From Streptomyces chattanoogensis (GTDB lineage: Bacteria > Actinomycetota > Actinomycetes > Streptomycetales > Streptomycetaceae): 64,000 nucleotides of DNA. The stretch covers positions 1-64,000 of the forward strand of contig NZ_LGKG01000196.1 of assembly GCF_001294335.1 (NCBI RefSeq), read 5' to 3'. Below the pieces are notes generated by a model that saw only the letters and a program-made list of their open reading frames with translations, was not told the origin of the DNA and ran no database searches. This document shows, piece after piece, positions 52,249-62,467 of this stretch (within the stretch, counting starts at the first letter, position 1; every line of letters starts with the position of its first letter). The position numbers and the translations under genes are program-made.

Positions 52249-52707
52249 TCAGAGCGAGTCGAGCGCCTTGATGTAGTCGTTGAGGTCGCGGGCGTCGGGC
52301 AGGCCGTTGACGACCGTCCAGCGCACCACGCCCTCCTTGTCGATGACGAAGGTGCCGCGCACCGCGCAGCCCTTCTCCTCGTCGAAGACGCCGTACGCCC
52401 GCGAGGCCTCGCCGTGCGGCCAGAAGTCCGACAGCAGCGGGTACTCCAGGCCCTCCTGCTCGGCGAAGACGCGCAGCGAGAACGGCGAGTCGTTGGAGAC
52501 AGCCAGCAGCTGAACGTCGTCATTGGCGAACTTCGGCAGCTCGTCGCGGAGCGCGCACAGCTCACCGGTGCACACACCGGTGAAGGCGAACGGGTAGAAG
52601 AGGAGGACGACGGCCTTCTCACCGCGGAAGTCGGAGAGCTTGACCAGCTCACCGTGCTGGTTCTTCAGCTCGAAATCCGGAGCCTTCGTGCCGACCTCGA
52701 TCGCCAT
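52249..52707 (-). CDS. AhpE-type peroxiredoxin
   Basis: The 152-residue protein is a thioredoxin-fold peroxidase. The peroxidatic Cys46 is in PFAFTGVCTGELC, with the conserved Thr43 in the P-x3-T-x2-C catalytic motif. A second Cys51 lies five residues on, and FVIDKEGVVRW follows. It reduces peroxides and peroxynitrite. Actinobacterial AhpE proteins use mycothiol/mycoredoxin for recycling. GAAGGGAAGC precedes the ATG at 52707. It is next to the Ter genes and a candidate SigR site, which suggests a redox-stress island. Confidence 0.92.
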   Translation of the reverse strand: MAIEVGTKAPDFELKNQHGELVKLSDFRGEKAVVLLFYPFAFTGVCTGELCALRDELPKFANDDVQLLAVSNDSPFSLRVFAEQEGLEYPLLSDFWPHGEASRAYGVFDEEKGCAVRGTFVIDKEGVVRWTVVNGLPDARDLNDYIKALDSL

Positions 52708-52795
52708 GGGGTTGCTTCCCTTCCGCTCACGCACAACTGGACGTGACCAACCCTACGCGCCGCGCGGAACGCCCCGGAAACCGCTCCTGAACAGC

Positions 52796-52833
52796 GCCGA
52801 GCCCCCTCCGGAACGGGCCGGAGAGGGCTCGGC
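52796..52833. terminator. hairpin terminator between DUF3052 and peroxiredoxin
   Basis: GCCGAGCCCCCTCCGG and CCGGAGAGGGCTCGGC pair over 16 bp with one mismatch and a 6-nt loop. Both flanking genes read in the minus direction, so it ends the DUF3052 transcript. Confidence 0.8.
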
Positions 52834-52855
52834 GGCAAAGCCTGTACAGGCGGGC

Positions 52856-53287
52856 TCAGCGCTTCTTCGCCGCCGCCTTCGGGGTCACCAGGCGGCTGCC
52901 GCTCCAGTCCTTGCCGGCGCTGACGCTCTTGCTCGCGGACAGGCCCGCGGTCGTCGCGGCCTCGCTGACCTCGCTCGCCTCGACATAGCCGTCGCGGCCG
53001 GTCTTCGGCGTCAGCAGGAGGATGGAACCTCCCTCTTCCATGTACGCGATGGCATCCACCAGCGCATCGGTAAGGTCCCCGTCGTCCTCACGGAACCAGA
53101 GCACCACGGCATCGGCGACGTCGTCGTATTCCTCGTCGACCAGCTCGCTGCCGGTGGCCGCTTCGATGGCCTCGCGGAGATCCTGGTCGACATCGTCGTC
53201 GTAACCGATCTCCTGGACCACCTGGTCGGCCTTGAAACCGAGCCTTACGGCAAGGTTCGTCTCCGCGTGGTCCGCGGTCGCGCTCAC
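52856..53287 (-). CDS. DUF3052 domain protein
   Basis: The 143-residue protein carries DUF3052: LAVRLGFKADQVVQEIGYDDDVDQDLREAIE, DVADAVVLWFREDDGDLTDALVD and a basic tail KAAAKKR. The GTG start at 53287 follows AGGAGG. The family is conserved in actinobacteria and, as I recall, sits divergently from aceE in Streptomyces. Its function is unknown; the Asp/Glu-rich body with a Lys-rich end suggests protein or nucleic-acid interaction. Confidence 0.88.
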   Translation of the reverse strand: MSATADHAETNLAVRLGFKADQVVQEIGYDDDVDQDLREAIEAATGSELVDEEYDDVADAVVLWFREDDGDLTDALVDAIAYMEEGGSILLLTPKTGRDGYVEASEVSEAATTAGLSASKSVSAGKDWSGSRLVTPKAAAKKR

Positions 53288-53804
53288 GGATTGCCTCCTG
53301 TCATCTTTCGGAAAGTTTGTGGACCCCGCGCGTGCGCGGGGCTTTGGGCGTAGTCCACACGGGCCGGGCGGATCGCGCAAGTACCCGGCGGCCGAGACCG
53401 CCGAAACGGTGACGATTGGACGCGTCTCGCCCCAACCACGCCCCCATCAGGACAGCCTGAAGTGATTCACGCCACAGCGTTTCGTCGGGTTTATCGGGTA
53501 GTCGCGCGCGACTGGTCCCATCGGGGGGCGCCGGCCACGCCCGGGATGCGGATTCGAGGGCCGTACGGCCGTACGCGAAGGACTTTCGGCATGGGCGTAT
53601 GGTTGCGATTTGGCCGGTCCGAGAAATCGGCCCTTTCAGCGCCCATCTCACAGCCGGTGGTTACCCAACGGTAGAGATGACGTATCCCAGTGACTCGGTA
53701 CACGATGGAAGACGGCGCGACACAAGGCAGAGACAGCATTCGTCCGCGTGCGCAGCATCAATAGCGTGCAGAGCACGATACGAACCGAACACCGAAGGAA
53801 CAGC
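53288..53804. other. divergent promoter region of aceE
   Basis: The 517-bp gap between DUF3052 and aceE contains a perfect 14-bp palindrome AGTCGCGCGCGACT (53500-53513) and a GGCCGTACGGCC palindrome (near 53562). No gene is supported. The stretch from 53660 to 53800 is AT-richer and likely holds the aceE promoter. Confidence 0.5.
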
Positions 53805-56552
53805 GTGGCTTCCGGATCCGATCGAAACCCGATCATCATTGGCGGCCTTCCCAGCCAGGTCCCGGACTTCGATCCAGAAGAGACCCAGGAATGGCTCGAC
53901 TCGCTCGACGCAGCCGTCGATGAGCGAGGCCGGGAACGCGCCCGCTACCTCATGCTCCGGCTGATCGAGCGGGCCCGCGAGAAGCGTGTCGCCGTGCCCG
54001 AGATGCGCAGCACGGACTACGTGAACACCATCGCGACCAAGGACGAGCCGTTCTTCCCGGGCAACGAGGAGATCGAGCGCAAGATCCTGAACGCGACCCG
54101 GTGGAACGCGGCCGTGATGGTCTCCCGCGCCCAGCGCCCGGGGATCGGCGTCGGCGGCCACATCGCCACGTTCGCCTCCTCCGCCTCCCTCTACGACGTG
54201 GGCTTCAACCACTTCTTCCGGGGCAAGGACGACGGGAAGGGCGGCGACCAGATCTTCTTCCAGGGCCACGCCTCCCCCGGTGTGTATGCCCGCGCCTATC
54301 TGCTGGACCGGCTCTCCGAGGCGCAGCTCGACGCCTTCCGCCAGGAGAAGTCCAAGGCCCCCAACGGCCTGTCCAGCTATCCGCACCCCCGGCTGATGCC
54401 GGACTTCTGGGAGTTCCCGACCGTCTCGATGGGCCTCGGCCCCCTCGGCGCGATCTACCAGGCGCGGATGAACCGTTACATGCAGGCGCGCGGCATCGCC
54501 GACACGTCCGACTCGCATGTGTGGGCCTACCTCGGCGACGGCGAGATGGACGAGCCCGAGTCGCTCGGCCAGCTGTCCATCGCCGCCCGCGAGGGCCTGG
54601 ACAACCTGACCTTCGTCGTGAACTGCAACCTGCAGCGCCTGGACGGCCCGGTCCGCGGCAACGGCAAGATCATGCAGGAGCTGGAGTCGCAGTTCCGCGG
54701 TGCCGGCTGGAACGTCATCAAGCTCGTCTGGGACCGCAGCTGGGACCCGCTGCTCGCGCAGGACCGCGACGGCATCCTGGTCAACAAGCTCAACAGCACG
54801 CCGGACGGTCAGTTCCAGACGTACGCCACCGAGACCGGCGCCTACATCCGCGAGCACTTCTTCGGTGACGACCACCGGCTGCGCGCGATGGTCGCGAACA
54901 TGACCGACGACCAGATCCTGCACCTGGGCCGCGGCGGTCACGACCACAAGAAGATCTACGCGGCGTATGCGGCGGCCAAGGCGCACAAGGGCCAGCCGAC
55001 GGTGATCCTCGCGCAGACCGTCAAGGGCTGGACGCTCGGTCCGAACTTCGAGGGCCGCAACGCGACCCACCAGATGAAGAAGCTGACGGTCGACGACCTC
55101 AAGGGCTTCCGCGACCGGCTGCATCTGCCGATCCCGGACAAGGACCTCGAGGACGGCCTGCCGCCGTACTACCACCCGGGGCCCGACTCCGAAGAGATCC
55201 AGTACATGCACGACCGCCGCAGTGCGCTGGGCGGCTATGTGCCCACCCGTGTCGTGCGCGCCAAGCCGCTGCAGCTGCCGGACGACAAGGCGTACGCGGG
55301 CGCCAAGAAGGGCTCGGGACAGCAGAAGATCGCCACCACCATGGCGTTCGTGCGGATCCTGAAGGACCTCATGCGGGACAAGGAGATCGGCAAGCGCTTC
55401 GTGCCGATCGCGCCCGACGAGTACCGCACCTTCGGCATGGACGCGTTCTTCCCGTCGGCCAAGATCTACAACCCGCTGGGCCAGCAGTACGAGTCGGTGG
55501 ACCGCGAACTGCTCCTGGCCTACAAGGAGTCGCCGACCGGCCAGATGCTGCACGACGGCATCACGGAGGCCGGCTGCACGGCCTCGCTGATCGCCGCGGG
55601 CTCGGCCTATGCGACGCACGGCGAGCCGCTGATCCCGGTCTATGTCTTCTACTCGATGTTCGGTTTCCAGCGGACCGGTGACCAGTTCTGGCAGATGGCC
55701 GACCAGCTGTCGCGCGGCTTTGTGCTCGGCGCGACCGCCGGCCGTACGACGCTGACCGGTGAGGGTCTGCAGCACGCCGACGGCCACTCCCAGCTGCTGG
55801 CGTCGACCAACCCGGCCTGTGTCGCCTACGACCCGGCCTACGGGTACGAGATCGCGCACATCGTCAAGGACGGTCTGCGGCGGATGTACGGCGAGACCGC
55901 GGACGGCGAGCCGGGCGAGGACGTCTTCTACTACCTGACCGTCTACAACGAGCCGATCCAGCACCCGGCGGAGCCGGCCGACGTCGACGTCGACGGCATC
56001 CTGAAGGGTCTGCACCGCGTCAGGGCCGGCGAGAAGGGCGAGCACGCCGCCCAGATCCTGGCCTCCGGCGTGGCGGTGCCGTGGGCGATCGAGGCCCAGC
56101 AGATCCTCGCGGACGAGTGGAACGTCAAGGCGGACGTCTGGTCGGCGACCTCCTGGAACGAGCTGCGCCGTGAGGCCGTCGAGGTCGAGGAGCACAACCT
56201 GCTGCACCCGGAGGAGGAGCAGCGCGTGCCGTACGTGACGCAGAAGCTCCAGGGTGCCGAGGGTCCGAAGGTGGCGGTCTCGGACTGGATGCGTGCCGTC
56301 CCGGACCAGATCTCGCGCTGGGTCCCCGGCACGTACCAGTCGCTGGGCGCCGACGGCTTCGGCTTCGCGGACACCCGTGGCGCGGCCCGCCGCTTCTTCC
56401 ACATCGACCCGCAGTCGATCGTCCTGGGTGTGCTCACCGAGCTCGCCAAAGAGGGCAAGGTCGACCGCTCGCTGCTGAAGCAGGCGATCGACCGCTACCA
56501 GCTCCTGGACGTCGCGGCGGCCGAGGCCGGCGAGGCCGGCGGCGACGCGTAA
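53805..56552 (+). CDS. aceE: pyruvate dehydrogenase E1 component (homodimeric)
   Basis: The 915-residue protein is the thiamine-diphosphate-dependent decarboxylase of the pyruvate dehydrogenase complex, in the single-chain AceE form. The ThDP/Mg2+ motif begins [10 protein letters not shown] at residue 244 and ends in NCNLQ near 275. [20 protein letters not shown] and the His-rich [15 protein letters not shown] active-site region are intact. GTG 53805 follows GAAGGA; an ATG at 53748 is an alternative. It supplies acetyl-CoA to primary and secondary metabolism. Confidence 0.97.
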   Translation: MASGSDRNPIIIGGLPSQVPDFDPEETQEWLDSLDAAVDERGRERARYLMLRLIERAREKRVAVPEMRSTDYVNTIATKDEPFFPGNEEIERKILNATRWNAAVMVSRAQRPGIGVGGHIATFASSASLYDVGFNHFFRGKDDGKGGDQIFFQGHASPGVYARAYLLDRLSEAQLDAFRQEKSKAPNGLSSYPHPRLMPDFWEFPTVSMGLGPLGAIYQARMNRYMQARGIADTSDSHVWAYLGDGEMDEPESLGQLSIAAREGLDNLTFVVNCNLQRLDGPVRGNGKIMQELESQFRGAGWNVIKLVWDRSWDPLLAQDRDGILVNKLNSTPDGQFQTYATETGAYIREHFFGDDHRLRAMVANMTDDQILHLGRGGHDHKKIYAAYAAAKAHKGQPTVILAQTVKGWTLGPNFEGRNATHQMKKLTVDDLKGFRDRLHLPIPDKDLEDGLPPYYHPGPDSEEIQYMHDRRSALGGYVPTRVVRAKPLQLPDDKAYAGAKKGSGQQKIATTMAFVRILKDLMRDKEIGKRFVPIAPDEYRTFGMDAFFPSAKIYNPLGQQYESVDRELLLAYKESPTGQMLHDGITEAGCTASLIAAGSAYATHGEPLIPVYVFYSMFGFQRTGDQFWQMADQLSRGFVLGATAGRTTLTGEGLQHADGHSQLLASTNPACVAYDPAYGYEIAHIVKDGLRRMYGETADGEPGEDVFYYLTVYNEPIQHPAEPADVDVDGILKGLHRVRAGEKGEHAAQILASGVAVPWAIEAQQILADEWNVKADVWSATSWNELRREAVEVEEHNLLHPEEEQRVPYVTQKLQGAEGPKVAVSDWMRAVPDQISRWVPGTYQSLGADGFGFADTRGAARRFFHIDPQSIVLGVLTELAKEGKVDRSLLKQAIDRYQLLDVAAAEAGEAGGDA

Positions 56553-56604
56553 CGCCCGGCCGGCGAGCCGCATCAGCGGTCTCGTCATCCGTCTCCTCAT
56601 CAGT

Positions 56605-56643
56605 GCGATGCCCCCGACAGCGCCCCGCTGCCGGGGGCATCGC
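56605..56643. terminator. bidirectional terminator after aceE
   Basis: GCGATGCCCCCGACAGCG pairs with its near-complement over 18 bp (one mismatch, 3-nt loop), between the convergent aceE and the I36-type gene. It should terminate both. Confidence 0.85.
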
Positions 56644-56653
56644 GCGTCCGGCC

Positions 56654-57085
56654 TCATCGCTCCCAGACCTTGAACGCCCTTACCTGGTACGGGGACCGGG
56701 GCACCCAGCTGCCGCCGCCCGGGTAGGTGTCGAACTCGGCGGTCTCGGCGCATTCCACGCTCTGGTAGGTGGTGACCGGCCGGCCCGTGCGGTTGGCGAG
56801 CGCGGCGGCACTGCTGCCCTCGGGCAGCGGGACGCAGCTCTCGATGTCGGTGTCGGAGAGCTCGTAGGTCCGCCGCTCGCCGCCGAAGTCCGCCTGCGGC
56901 CAGATGCACAGCTGGCCCGCCGCACAGTCGCCCGAGGCGGGGGCGGTACGGCCGCCCGGAGCCGCGTGCGCGGCTGGGGTGCCGAGGGCGGACGGGACGG
57001 CGAGCGCGGCGGCCAGTGCGGCAAGGCCGGTCAGGAGCGCGGTGGTCCGGGACGGAAGCGGACGCAGACGCAGACGCAGACGCAT
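56654..57085 (-). CDS. secreted peptidase-inhibitor I36-type protein
   Basis: The 143-residue protein has a Sec signal peptide preceded by RLRLRLRP (an imperfect CGTCTG hexamer repeat), cleaved after AHA. The secreted domain contains CAAGQLCIWPQADFGGERRTYEL and CVPLPEGSSAAALANRTGRPVTTYQSVEC, as in the I36/beta-gamma-crystallin-like family of secreted Streptomyces proteins. Four Cys suggest two disulfides. Inhibition of a metalloprotease is the family precedent, not shown here. Confidence 0.8.
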   Translation of the reverse strand: MRLRLRLRPLPSRTTALLTGLAALAAALAVPSALGTPAAHAAPGGRTAPASGDCAAGQLCIWPQADFGGERRTYELSDTDIESCVPLPEGSSAAALANRTGRPVTTYQSVECAETAEFDTYPGGGSWVPRSPYQVRAFKVWER

Positions 57086-57582
57086 AGGAATCTCTCCCCC
57101 GTGAAGTACGACGATGGCGTCCCGCGACGGCGGATTGCCCGCGGCGGGTTCGTCATCGAGCTTCGCGAGGGCGCCGCGCGGTTGCCAAGGCCGTGGCGGC
57201 GCCGCCACCCGGATCAGGTATGTGGACAGCCGGAACGGCGCGGAGCGGGGCGCCGGTGCGCGGTGTTGACGCGGGGCGGGCGGCGCGGGCGGGGTGCGGA
57301 AACCGTTCCTCCCGTGGTCTGCCGGGGCCGGTGCGCGGGGGTCGTTCCTGGAATGCCGTTCCCGGGCCGGCCGATGCCCGTGACGGCTCATCCGGATGAG
57401 GGATTCGCCTCGCCGGAGGAGCCCAACTGCCGCCGGGCACATAGCGGGTGGGCCGGAAGAAGGCCCGGAGCGGCGGGTTGACGCGCCGTGCTGACGTCCG
57501 GCGGCAGACGCGACGGCGCGCGGCGGGCCGGGGGAGTACCTCGACCGGCCGCGCGCCGGGTGCCGTCCGCAGGAAACGCGGG
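57086..57582. other. intergenic region, no gene seen
   Basis: About 500 bp of very GC-rich sequence separate the I36-type gene from the 3' end of the MFS gene. Open frames are many and overlapping, without ribosome-binding sites. No repeat or RNA was recognised. Confidence 0.45.
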
Positions 57583-59184
57583 TCAGATGTGGCCGACGCC
57601 CGCGCCCGCCTCGGCGTTGGCGCCGCGCTTGGTGAAGGTGGCGACCACGGCCGCGACGATCGCCACGCCACAGGCGACCGTGAAGGCCAGGCCCATGCCG
57701 GAGACGAAGGTGTCGTGCGCGACGGAGGCGATCTTCTGGGCGATCTCCGGCGGGGTGCCCTTCGGCACCGGGGCGATGCCCGCGGAGACGGCGTCGGACA
57801 GCTGGGACGCCTGCGCCGGCGGAACCGGCGGCAGGCCGGCCGACTGCCAATTGCCCGGCAGGTCGTTGTCCACGCGGGAGGCCATCACCGCGCCGAGCAC
57901 GGCCGTACCGAGGCTGCCGCCCACCTGCATCGCGGCCTGCTGCAGACCGCCCGCGACGCCCGAGAGCTCCAGCGGGGCGTTACCGACGATGACCTCGGTC
58001 GCACCCACCATGACGGGCGCCAGGCCCAGGCCGAGCAGGGCGAACCAGACGGACATCGGGCCGGTGCCGGTGGTGGTGTCCAGGCCGGACATGCCGTACA
58101 TCGCGACGGCGGTGAGGACCATGCCGCCCACCAGCGGGATCCGCGGGCCGAACTTGGTGATCAGGGCGCCGGCGAGCGGCGAGCCGACGATCATCATGCC
58201 GGTGAGGGGCAGGAGGTGCAGACCGCTGTCCACGGGGCTCATGCCGTGCACGTTCTGCAGGTAGAACGTCACGAAGAACAGGCCGCCCATGAAGGCGAAG
58301 GCCATCAGCACCATCAGGACCGTGCCCGCGGTCAGCGGCACCGAGCGGAACATCCGCAGCGGGATGAGCGGCTCGCGGACCCGGGTCTCCAGCACGGCGA
58401 AGAGCGCGAAGAGCACCACGGCGCCGATCAGGAAGCCCCAGGTCTTCATGTCGCCCCAGCCCCACTCGCCGGCCTTGATCAGCGGCCAGATGAGGCAGAA
58501 CATCGCGCCGGAGAGAAGCACGATGCCCGGGATGTCGAAGGAGCGGGGGGCGTTCTGCGCGCGGTGGTCCTTGAGGATCACCAGGCCGAGGACCAGCGCC
58601 AGGATGCCCACCGGGACGTTGATGAAGAACACCGACTGCCAGTTGACGTGCTCGACCAGCAGTCCGCCGACGATGGGGCCGCCGGCCGTGGAGGCGCCGA
58701 TGACCATGCCCCAGATGCCGATGGCCATGTTGAGCTTCTCGGCCGGGAAGGTGGCGCGCAGCAGTCCGAGCGCGGCGGGCATCAGAAGCGCGCCGAAGAG
58801 GCCCTGCAGCACGCGGAAGATGATGACCAGCGCGACCTCGTGGGAGAACCCGATGGCACCGGAGGCGGCGGCGAAGCCGACGATGCCTATCAGGAAGGTC
58901 TGGCGGTGGCCGAAGCGGTCGCCCAGCTTGCCCGCCGTGATCAGCGAGACGGCCAGGGCGAGCATGTAGCCGTTGGTTATCCACTGGACGTCGGCGAGCG
59001 ACGCGCCCAGGTCCTGCTTGATGGCGGGGTTGGCGATGGCCACGATGGTGCCGTCCAGGGCCACCATCATGACGCCGATGGCCACGGAGAAGAGGGTCAG
59101 CCACGGATGGCCTCGCAGCCCCTTCGGGGGCTCCGGTACGGAAAGTTCCGGCGCGGCGTCGGCGACCGGGGTCTGAGAACTCAT
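57583..59184 (-). CDS. DHA2-family multidrug efflux pump
   Basis: The 533-residue protein is a 14-helix MFS exporter. LDGTIVAIANPAIKQDLG is in helix 1, LGDRFGHRQ is motif A, IGASTAGGPIVGGLL is motif C, and the terminal EAGAGVGHI is typical. It exports hydrophobic drugs with protons. It is divergent from a TetR gene with shared palindromes between, so expression is substrate-induced. No adjacent biosynthetic genes. Confidence 0.92.
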   Translation of the reverse strand: MSSQTPVADAAPELSVPEPPKGLRGHPWLTLFSVAIGVMMVALDGTIVAIANPAIKQDLGASLADVQWITNGYMLALAVSLITAGKLGDRFGHRQTFLIGIVGFAAASGAIGFSHEVALVIIFRVLQGLFGALLMPAALGLLRATFPAEKLNMAIGIWGMVIGASTAGGPIVGGLLVEHVNWQSVFFINVPVGILALVLGLVILKDHRAQNAPRSFDIPGIVLLSGAMFCLIWPLIKAGEWGWGDMKTWGFLIGAVVLFALFAVLETRVREPLIPLRMFRSVPLTAGTVLMVLMAFAFMGGLFFVTFYLQNVHGMSPVDSGLHLLPLTGMMIVGSPLAGALITKFGPRIPLVGGMVLTAVAMYGMSGLDTTTGTGPMSVWFALLGLGLAPVMVGATEVIVGNAPLELSGVAGGLQQAAMQVGGSLGTAVLGAVMASRVDNDLPGNWQSAGLPPVPPAQASQLSDAVSAGIAPVPKGTPPEIAQKIASVAHDTFVSGMGLAFTVACGVAIVAAVVATFTKRGANAEAGAGVGHI

Positions 59185-59197
59185 ACGACGAGGCTAA

Positions 59198-59246
59198 TGT
59201 CAGCCACTGACAGTTGACAAAACAATTCATCAGTCGGTAACTGTCA
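59198..59246. promoter_or_regulatory. divergent TetR operators and promoter
   Basis: TGTCAGCCACTGACA (59198-59212) is a perfect palindrome with 6-bp arms. TGACAGTT (59208-59215) recurs as its inverted copy AACTGTCA at 59239-59246, so two half-sites sit 31 bp apart, three helical turns. Between them is a consensus -35 TTGACA (59214-59219) followed after 17 bp by GTAACT, a promoter for tetR. Confidence 0.75.
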
Positions 59247-59281
59247 TTTAGCTCACAGGTATTCTGAGCAGCGAGAACACC

Positions 59282-59956
59282 ATGGAGAGGCGGCGCAGGA
59301 TGGCGACCCCGACGCCGCAGGCGGCACCCCCGGGCGGGCTGCGCGAGCGCAAGAAGCAGCGCACCCGCGACGCCCTGATCCGTGCGGCACTGGAGCTGTT
59401 CACGGAGCAGGGATACGACGAGACGACGATCGACGAGATCGCGGAGGCGGTGAACGTCTCCCAGCGCACCTACTTCCGGTACTTCGCCAACAAGGAAGAG
59501 GTCGTCTTCGCCGTCCAGGAGATGGTCGAGGCCCGCTTCCTCGAGGAGCTGCGCGAACGGCCCGCCGCCGAGGCCCCGTTGACGGCACTGCGCAGCGCCG
59601 TGATGGTCGCCTGGGACGAGATCGGCAGCGCGATCGAGTCAGTGGTCCCGGTGGAGCTGCACATGCGCTCGTACCGGATGATCGAGTCGACGCCCGCGCT
59701 GATCGCCGCACATCTGCGGCGCTCCTCCGATCTGGAGGAGCAGATAGCTCGGCTGATCGCCGGGCGCGAGGGACTGGACGTGGACACCGACCCGCGGCCC
59801 CGGGTGGTGGTCGCGGCGTTCTGCGGCGTGATGCGGGTGGCCGGGAAGGTCTGGGGCGAGGGCGAGGACTGCAGCGTGGCGTCCATCCGCACGCTGACCC
59901 AGTCCTATCTGGATCACATCGGTCCGGCCATCGACGACGACTGGCGGGCCCGGTGA
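59282..59956 (+). CDS. TetR-family efflux regulator
   Basis: The 224-residue protein has the helix-turn-helix RAALELFTEQGYDETTIDEIAEAVNVSQRTYFRYFANKEEVV and a helical ligand-binding domain. It is divergent from the DHA2 exporter and likely represses it until a drug binds. The start is either ATG 59282 or ATG 59300 (preceded by GCAGG). Streptomyces efflux/TetR pairs of this layout are common. Confidence 0.9.
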   Translation: MERRRRMATPTPQAAPPGGLRERKKQRTRDALIRAALELFTEQGYDETTIDEIAEAVNVSQRTYFRYFANKEEVVFAVQEMVEARFLEELRERPAAEAPLTALRSAVMVAWDEIGSAIESVVPVELHMRSYRMIESTPALIAAHLRRSSDLEEQIARLIAGREGLDVDTDPRPRVVVAAFCGVMRVAGKVWGEGEDCSVASIRTLTQSYLDHIGPAIDDDWRAR

Positions 59957-60170
59957 AGAACGGCCGCGGAGCCCGGTGATCTTCGTCACGCGCTGACGGT
60001 GCACGGCCCGGCCTGCGGGACACCCTCACGGCCTTCTGTGCCCATGCCTGCACGGCCGAGCACCGGAATTCACCACCCGTTGTCCGGTTCGGTCGAAATA
60101 CCCACCGCAAAACGTGATCTGCCTCACCACCGCAGCGGTCACCCTCTCCCGTCTCCTAGGGTGGCTCGCG

Positions 60171-61385
60171 GTGAATTCCTTCCCGGGCCTGAGCCCCTCC
60201 TTCGGTTTCCTGCAGTCCACCGTCTGGCGCGCCGCACTCGCCTTGATGGTGGTGTTCGTGATGCTTGCGCTGACCGGCTGGACGGCCATCAGAGGCACCA
60301 AGGAGGACGCCAACCCGCTGGCCACCGCCACGGCGGCCTGGCAGCACGCCACCTTCCACGGGCACCCGCTGCCCGACCCGAAGGCCGCGCCGGACACCGT
60401 CCGGGCCTACTTCTCCACGCTCGACCGGGCCGAACAGCGGCAGCTCGCGGCCCGGTACCCGCTCGTCGTGGGCAACCTGGGCGGCGCGCCGGTCGAGCTG
60501 CGCTACCGCGCCAACCGGATCGCGATCGACAAGGCCCGCGCCGTCGAGAAGCGGCGCATGAACGACCACCGGCTCACGCCCGTCGGCCGTCAGACGGCGG
60601 GCCGGCTCATGCACCGCCTCGAGTCGCTGATGAGCCCGCACCGGCAGATCCTGGCCTTCGACCCGGCCGGGGACGGACGGGCGGCGGAGGTCTTCGGCGA
60701 TCTCTCGACGGCCCGCCGGGTTTCCGTCGTGGTGCCCGGTGTGGACACCAATCTGTCGACGTTCGAGCGCACCGCGAAGGCGCTCACCGCGCCCGTCGGC
60801 ATGGCGCGGTCGCTGTACAAGGCCGAGCGCGCGGCTCGCCCGGACGCCCGTACGGCGGTGATCGCCTGGGCCGACTACACCTCGCCGGGCGGACTGGGTG
60901 TCGAGGCCGCCACCGGGCAGCTCGCCGAGGCCGGCGCCGTGCGGCTGCGCGCGCTCACCGAGTCGCTGCCCTCCGGCGCCTCCGTCTCGCTGTTCTGCCA
61001 CAGCTACGGGTCCGCGGTGTGCGGCGTCGCCGCGCGTCATCTGCCGTCCAGCGTCGAGGACATCGCGGTGGCCGGCAGCCCCGGGATGCGGGCCGGGAGC
61101 CTCGCCGGGCTGGGCACCCACGCCCGGGTCTGGGCGATGCGGGACGCCGACGACTGGATCCAGGACGTGCCCTATCTGGAGGTCGGCGGGCTCGGCCACG
61201 GCGCCGACCCGGTCGATCCGGCCTTCGGGTCCCGGATCCTGTCCGCCCAGGGCGCCCAGGGGCATGCGGGCTATTTCGCGCCCGGCACCCAGAGCCTGAA
61301 CAACTTCGCGCTCGTCGGGGTCGGTGCGCTCGCCTCGGTGCACTGCGCGACCACCGACCCGCAGTGCAGCGCCGACCTGGCCTGA
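60171..61385 (+). CDS. DUF1023 alpha/beta-hydrolase, membrane-anchored
   Basis: The 404-residue protein starts with MNSFPGLSP and one transmembrane helix (VWRAALALMVVFVMLALTGW). A DUF1023 hydrolase domain follows. VSVVVPGVDTNLSTFERT precedes the nucleophile elbow SVSLFCHSYGSAVC, and the Asp/His follow in the C-terminal third. It probably hydrolyses an ester near the envelope. GTG 60171 follows AGGGTGG; a GTG at 60114 also fits. Substrate unknown. Confidence 0.8.
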   Translation: MNSFPGLSPSFGFLQSTVWRAALALMVVFVMLALTGWTAIRGTKEDANPLATATAAWQHATFHGHPLPDPKAAPDTVRAYFSTLDRAEQRQLAARYPLVVGNLGGAPVELRYRANRIAIDKARAVEKRRMNDHRLTPVGRQTAGRLMHRLESLMSPHRQILAFDPAGDGRAAEVFGDLSTARRVSVVVPGVDTNLSTFERTAKALTAPVGMARSLYKAERAARPDARTAVIAWADYTSPGGLGVEAATGQLAEAGAVRLRALTESLPSGASVSLFCHSYGSAVCGVAARHLPSSVEDIAVAGSPGMRAGSLAGLGTHARVWAMRDADDWIQDVPYLEVGGLGHGADPVDPAFGSRILSAQGAQGHAGYFAPGTQSLNNFALVGVGALASVHCATTDPQCSADLA

Positions 61386-61482
61386 GGGGGCCGGACGCGG
61401 CAGTTCCGGTGGCCGGGAGGCTCTTGACGCGCGTAGCGCAAGGTTTCCGGAAGGGGGACGGGCGGGCAACCGCCCGCATACG

Positions 61483-62370
61483 ATGAGCCGCATGGGTGAT
61501 GTGCTGGCCGGTTTTCACGCCGTCTGGGAGTTCGACACGGACTCCGTGCTCATCCGCTTCGAACGGGGGATCCGCAGGCCGAAGCTGTTCCAGGCGCTCG
61601 GCGAGCGACGCATTCCGTACGAGGCGTTGAGGTCTGTCGAGCTGACCGAGGGCAGACGCGGCACGGTGGTGCTGCACGCGCTGCCGCGGCACGGCGCCGA
61701 CCCCCTGATGGAGGCGGCGGACGGACAGCTCAAGGAGGACGCCGACCCTTACCGGCTGGTGCTGCCGGCCGAGCGCGCGACGCTCGCCGAGTACTACGCC
61801 GACGAGCTGGGCACTGTGCTGGGGCCCGCCGCCAAGGAGCCCGCCGACCGCCATCTCGTGGCCGCGCCGGAGCCTCCGCTGCACTTCAAGGCGTATGACG
61901 GCAAGGCGTCCTTCGACGGGAGTTCGGTCGCCTTCCGCTGGTTCTGGACGGGTGCGTCGTCGGCGAAGTGGAAGCGCGGCGACCAGAGCTTCCCGGTCGG
62001 CGAACTGGCCGGGGTCGAATGGCGTTCGCCGGAGATCTTCAACGGCCATCTGCGGCTGCTGGAGCGGGGGGCGCGCGACGCGGCGCCCGGTGCCGCCGAT
62101 CAGGATCCGGCCGCGGTGGTCTTCGGGCTCGGCTACGGCCCGGTCCATGAGTCGCTGCCGTTCGCGGCCTCGGTGCTGCAGGCCGTACGGGCCGCGGAGC
62201 CCGCGGCGGATGCGCGGGAGCGCCGGCCGGTGCGCCGGGCCGGGCACGCACGCCGGGACCCGGCCGATATCGCGGAGCGGATACGGCATCTCGGTGAGCT
62301 GCATGATGCGGGGCTGCTGACGGATGACGAGTTCAGCGCGAAGAAGGCCGAGTTGCTGGCGGAGCTCTAG
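61483..62370 (+). CDS. DUF4429 and SHOCT protein
   Basis: The 295-residue protein contains two DUF4429 repeats (VLAGFHAVWEFDTDSVLIRFE and LHFKAYDGKASFDGSSVAFRW) and a C-terminal SHOCT module (DPADIAERIRHLGELHDAGLLTDDEFSAKKAELLAEL). SHOCT is a short oligomerisation motif. The function is unknown; paired PH-like DUF4429 folds may sense lipid or protein partners. The start is ATG 61483 or ATG 61492; both lack a ribosome-binding site. Confidence 0.82.
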   Translation: MSRMGDVLAGFHAVWEFDTDSVLIRFERGIRRPKLFQALGERRIPYEALRSVELTEGRRGTVVLHALPRHGADPLMEAADGQLKEDADPYRLVLPAERATLAEYYADELGTVLGPAAKEPADRHLVAAPEPPLHFKAYDGKASFDGSSVAFRWFWTGASSAKWKRGDQSFPVGELAGVEWRSPEIFNGHLRLLERGARDAAPGAADQDPAAVVFGLGYGPVHESLPFAASVLQAVRAAEPAADARERRPVRRAGHARRDPADIAERIRHLGELHDAGLLTDDEFSAKKAELLAEL

Positions 62371-62422
62371 AGGGCGGGGCCGCGGGCCGGGCACCGGCCG
62401 GGACGCGTGCGCGGCGCCCACA

Positions 62423-62467
62423 CGTCATACCGTGGTACGGCTCGTAAGCCCGGACCCTGGTATGACG
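62423..62467 (+). promoter_or_regulatory. inverted repeat upstream of sensor kinase
   Basis: CGTCATACC (62423-62431) and GGTATGACG (62459-62467) are perfect 9-bp arms with a 27-bp spacer (centres 36 bp apart). The right arm ends 36 bp before the kinase ATG. It may be an autoregulatory site for the response regulator. Confidence 0.65.

Noticed and set aside
53661..56909. A 1082-codon open frame antisense to aceE
   Set aside because: Composition and codon phase are those of a shadow of aceE; no ribosome-binding site or homology.
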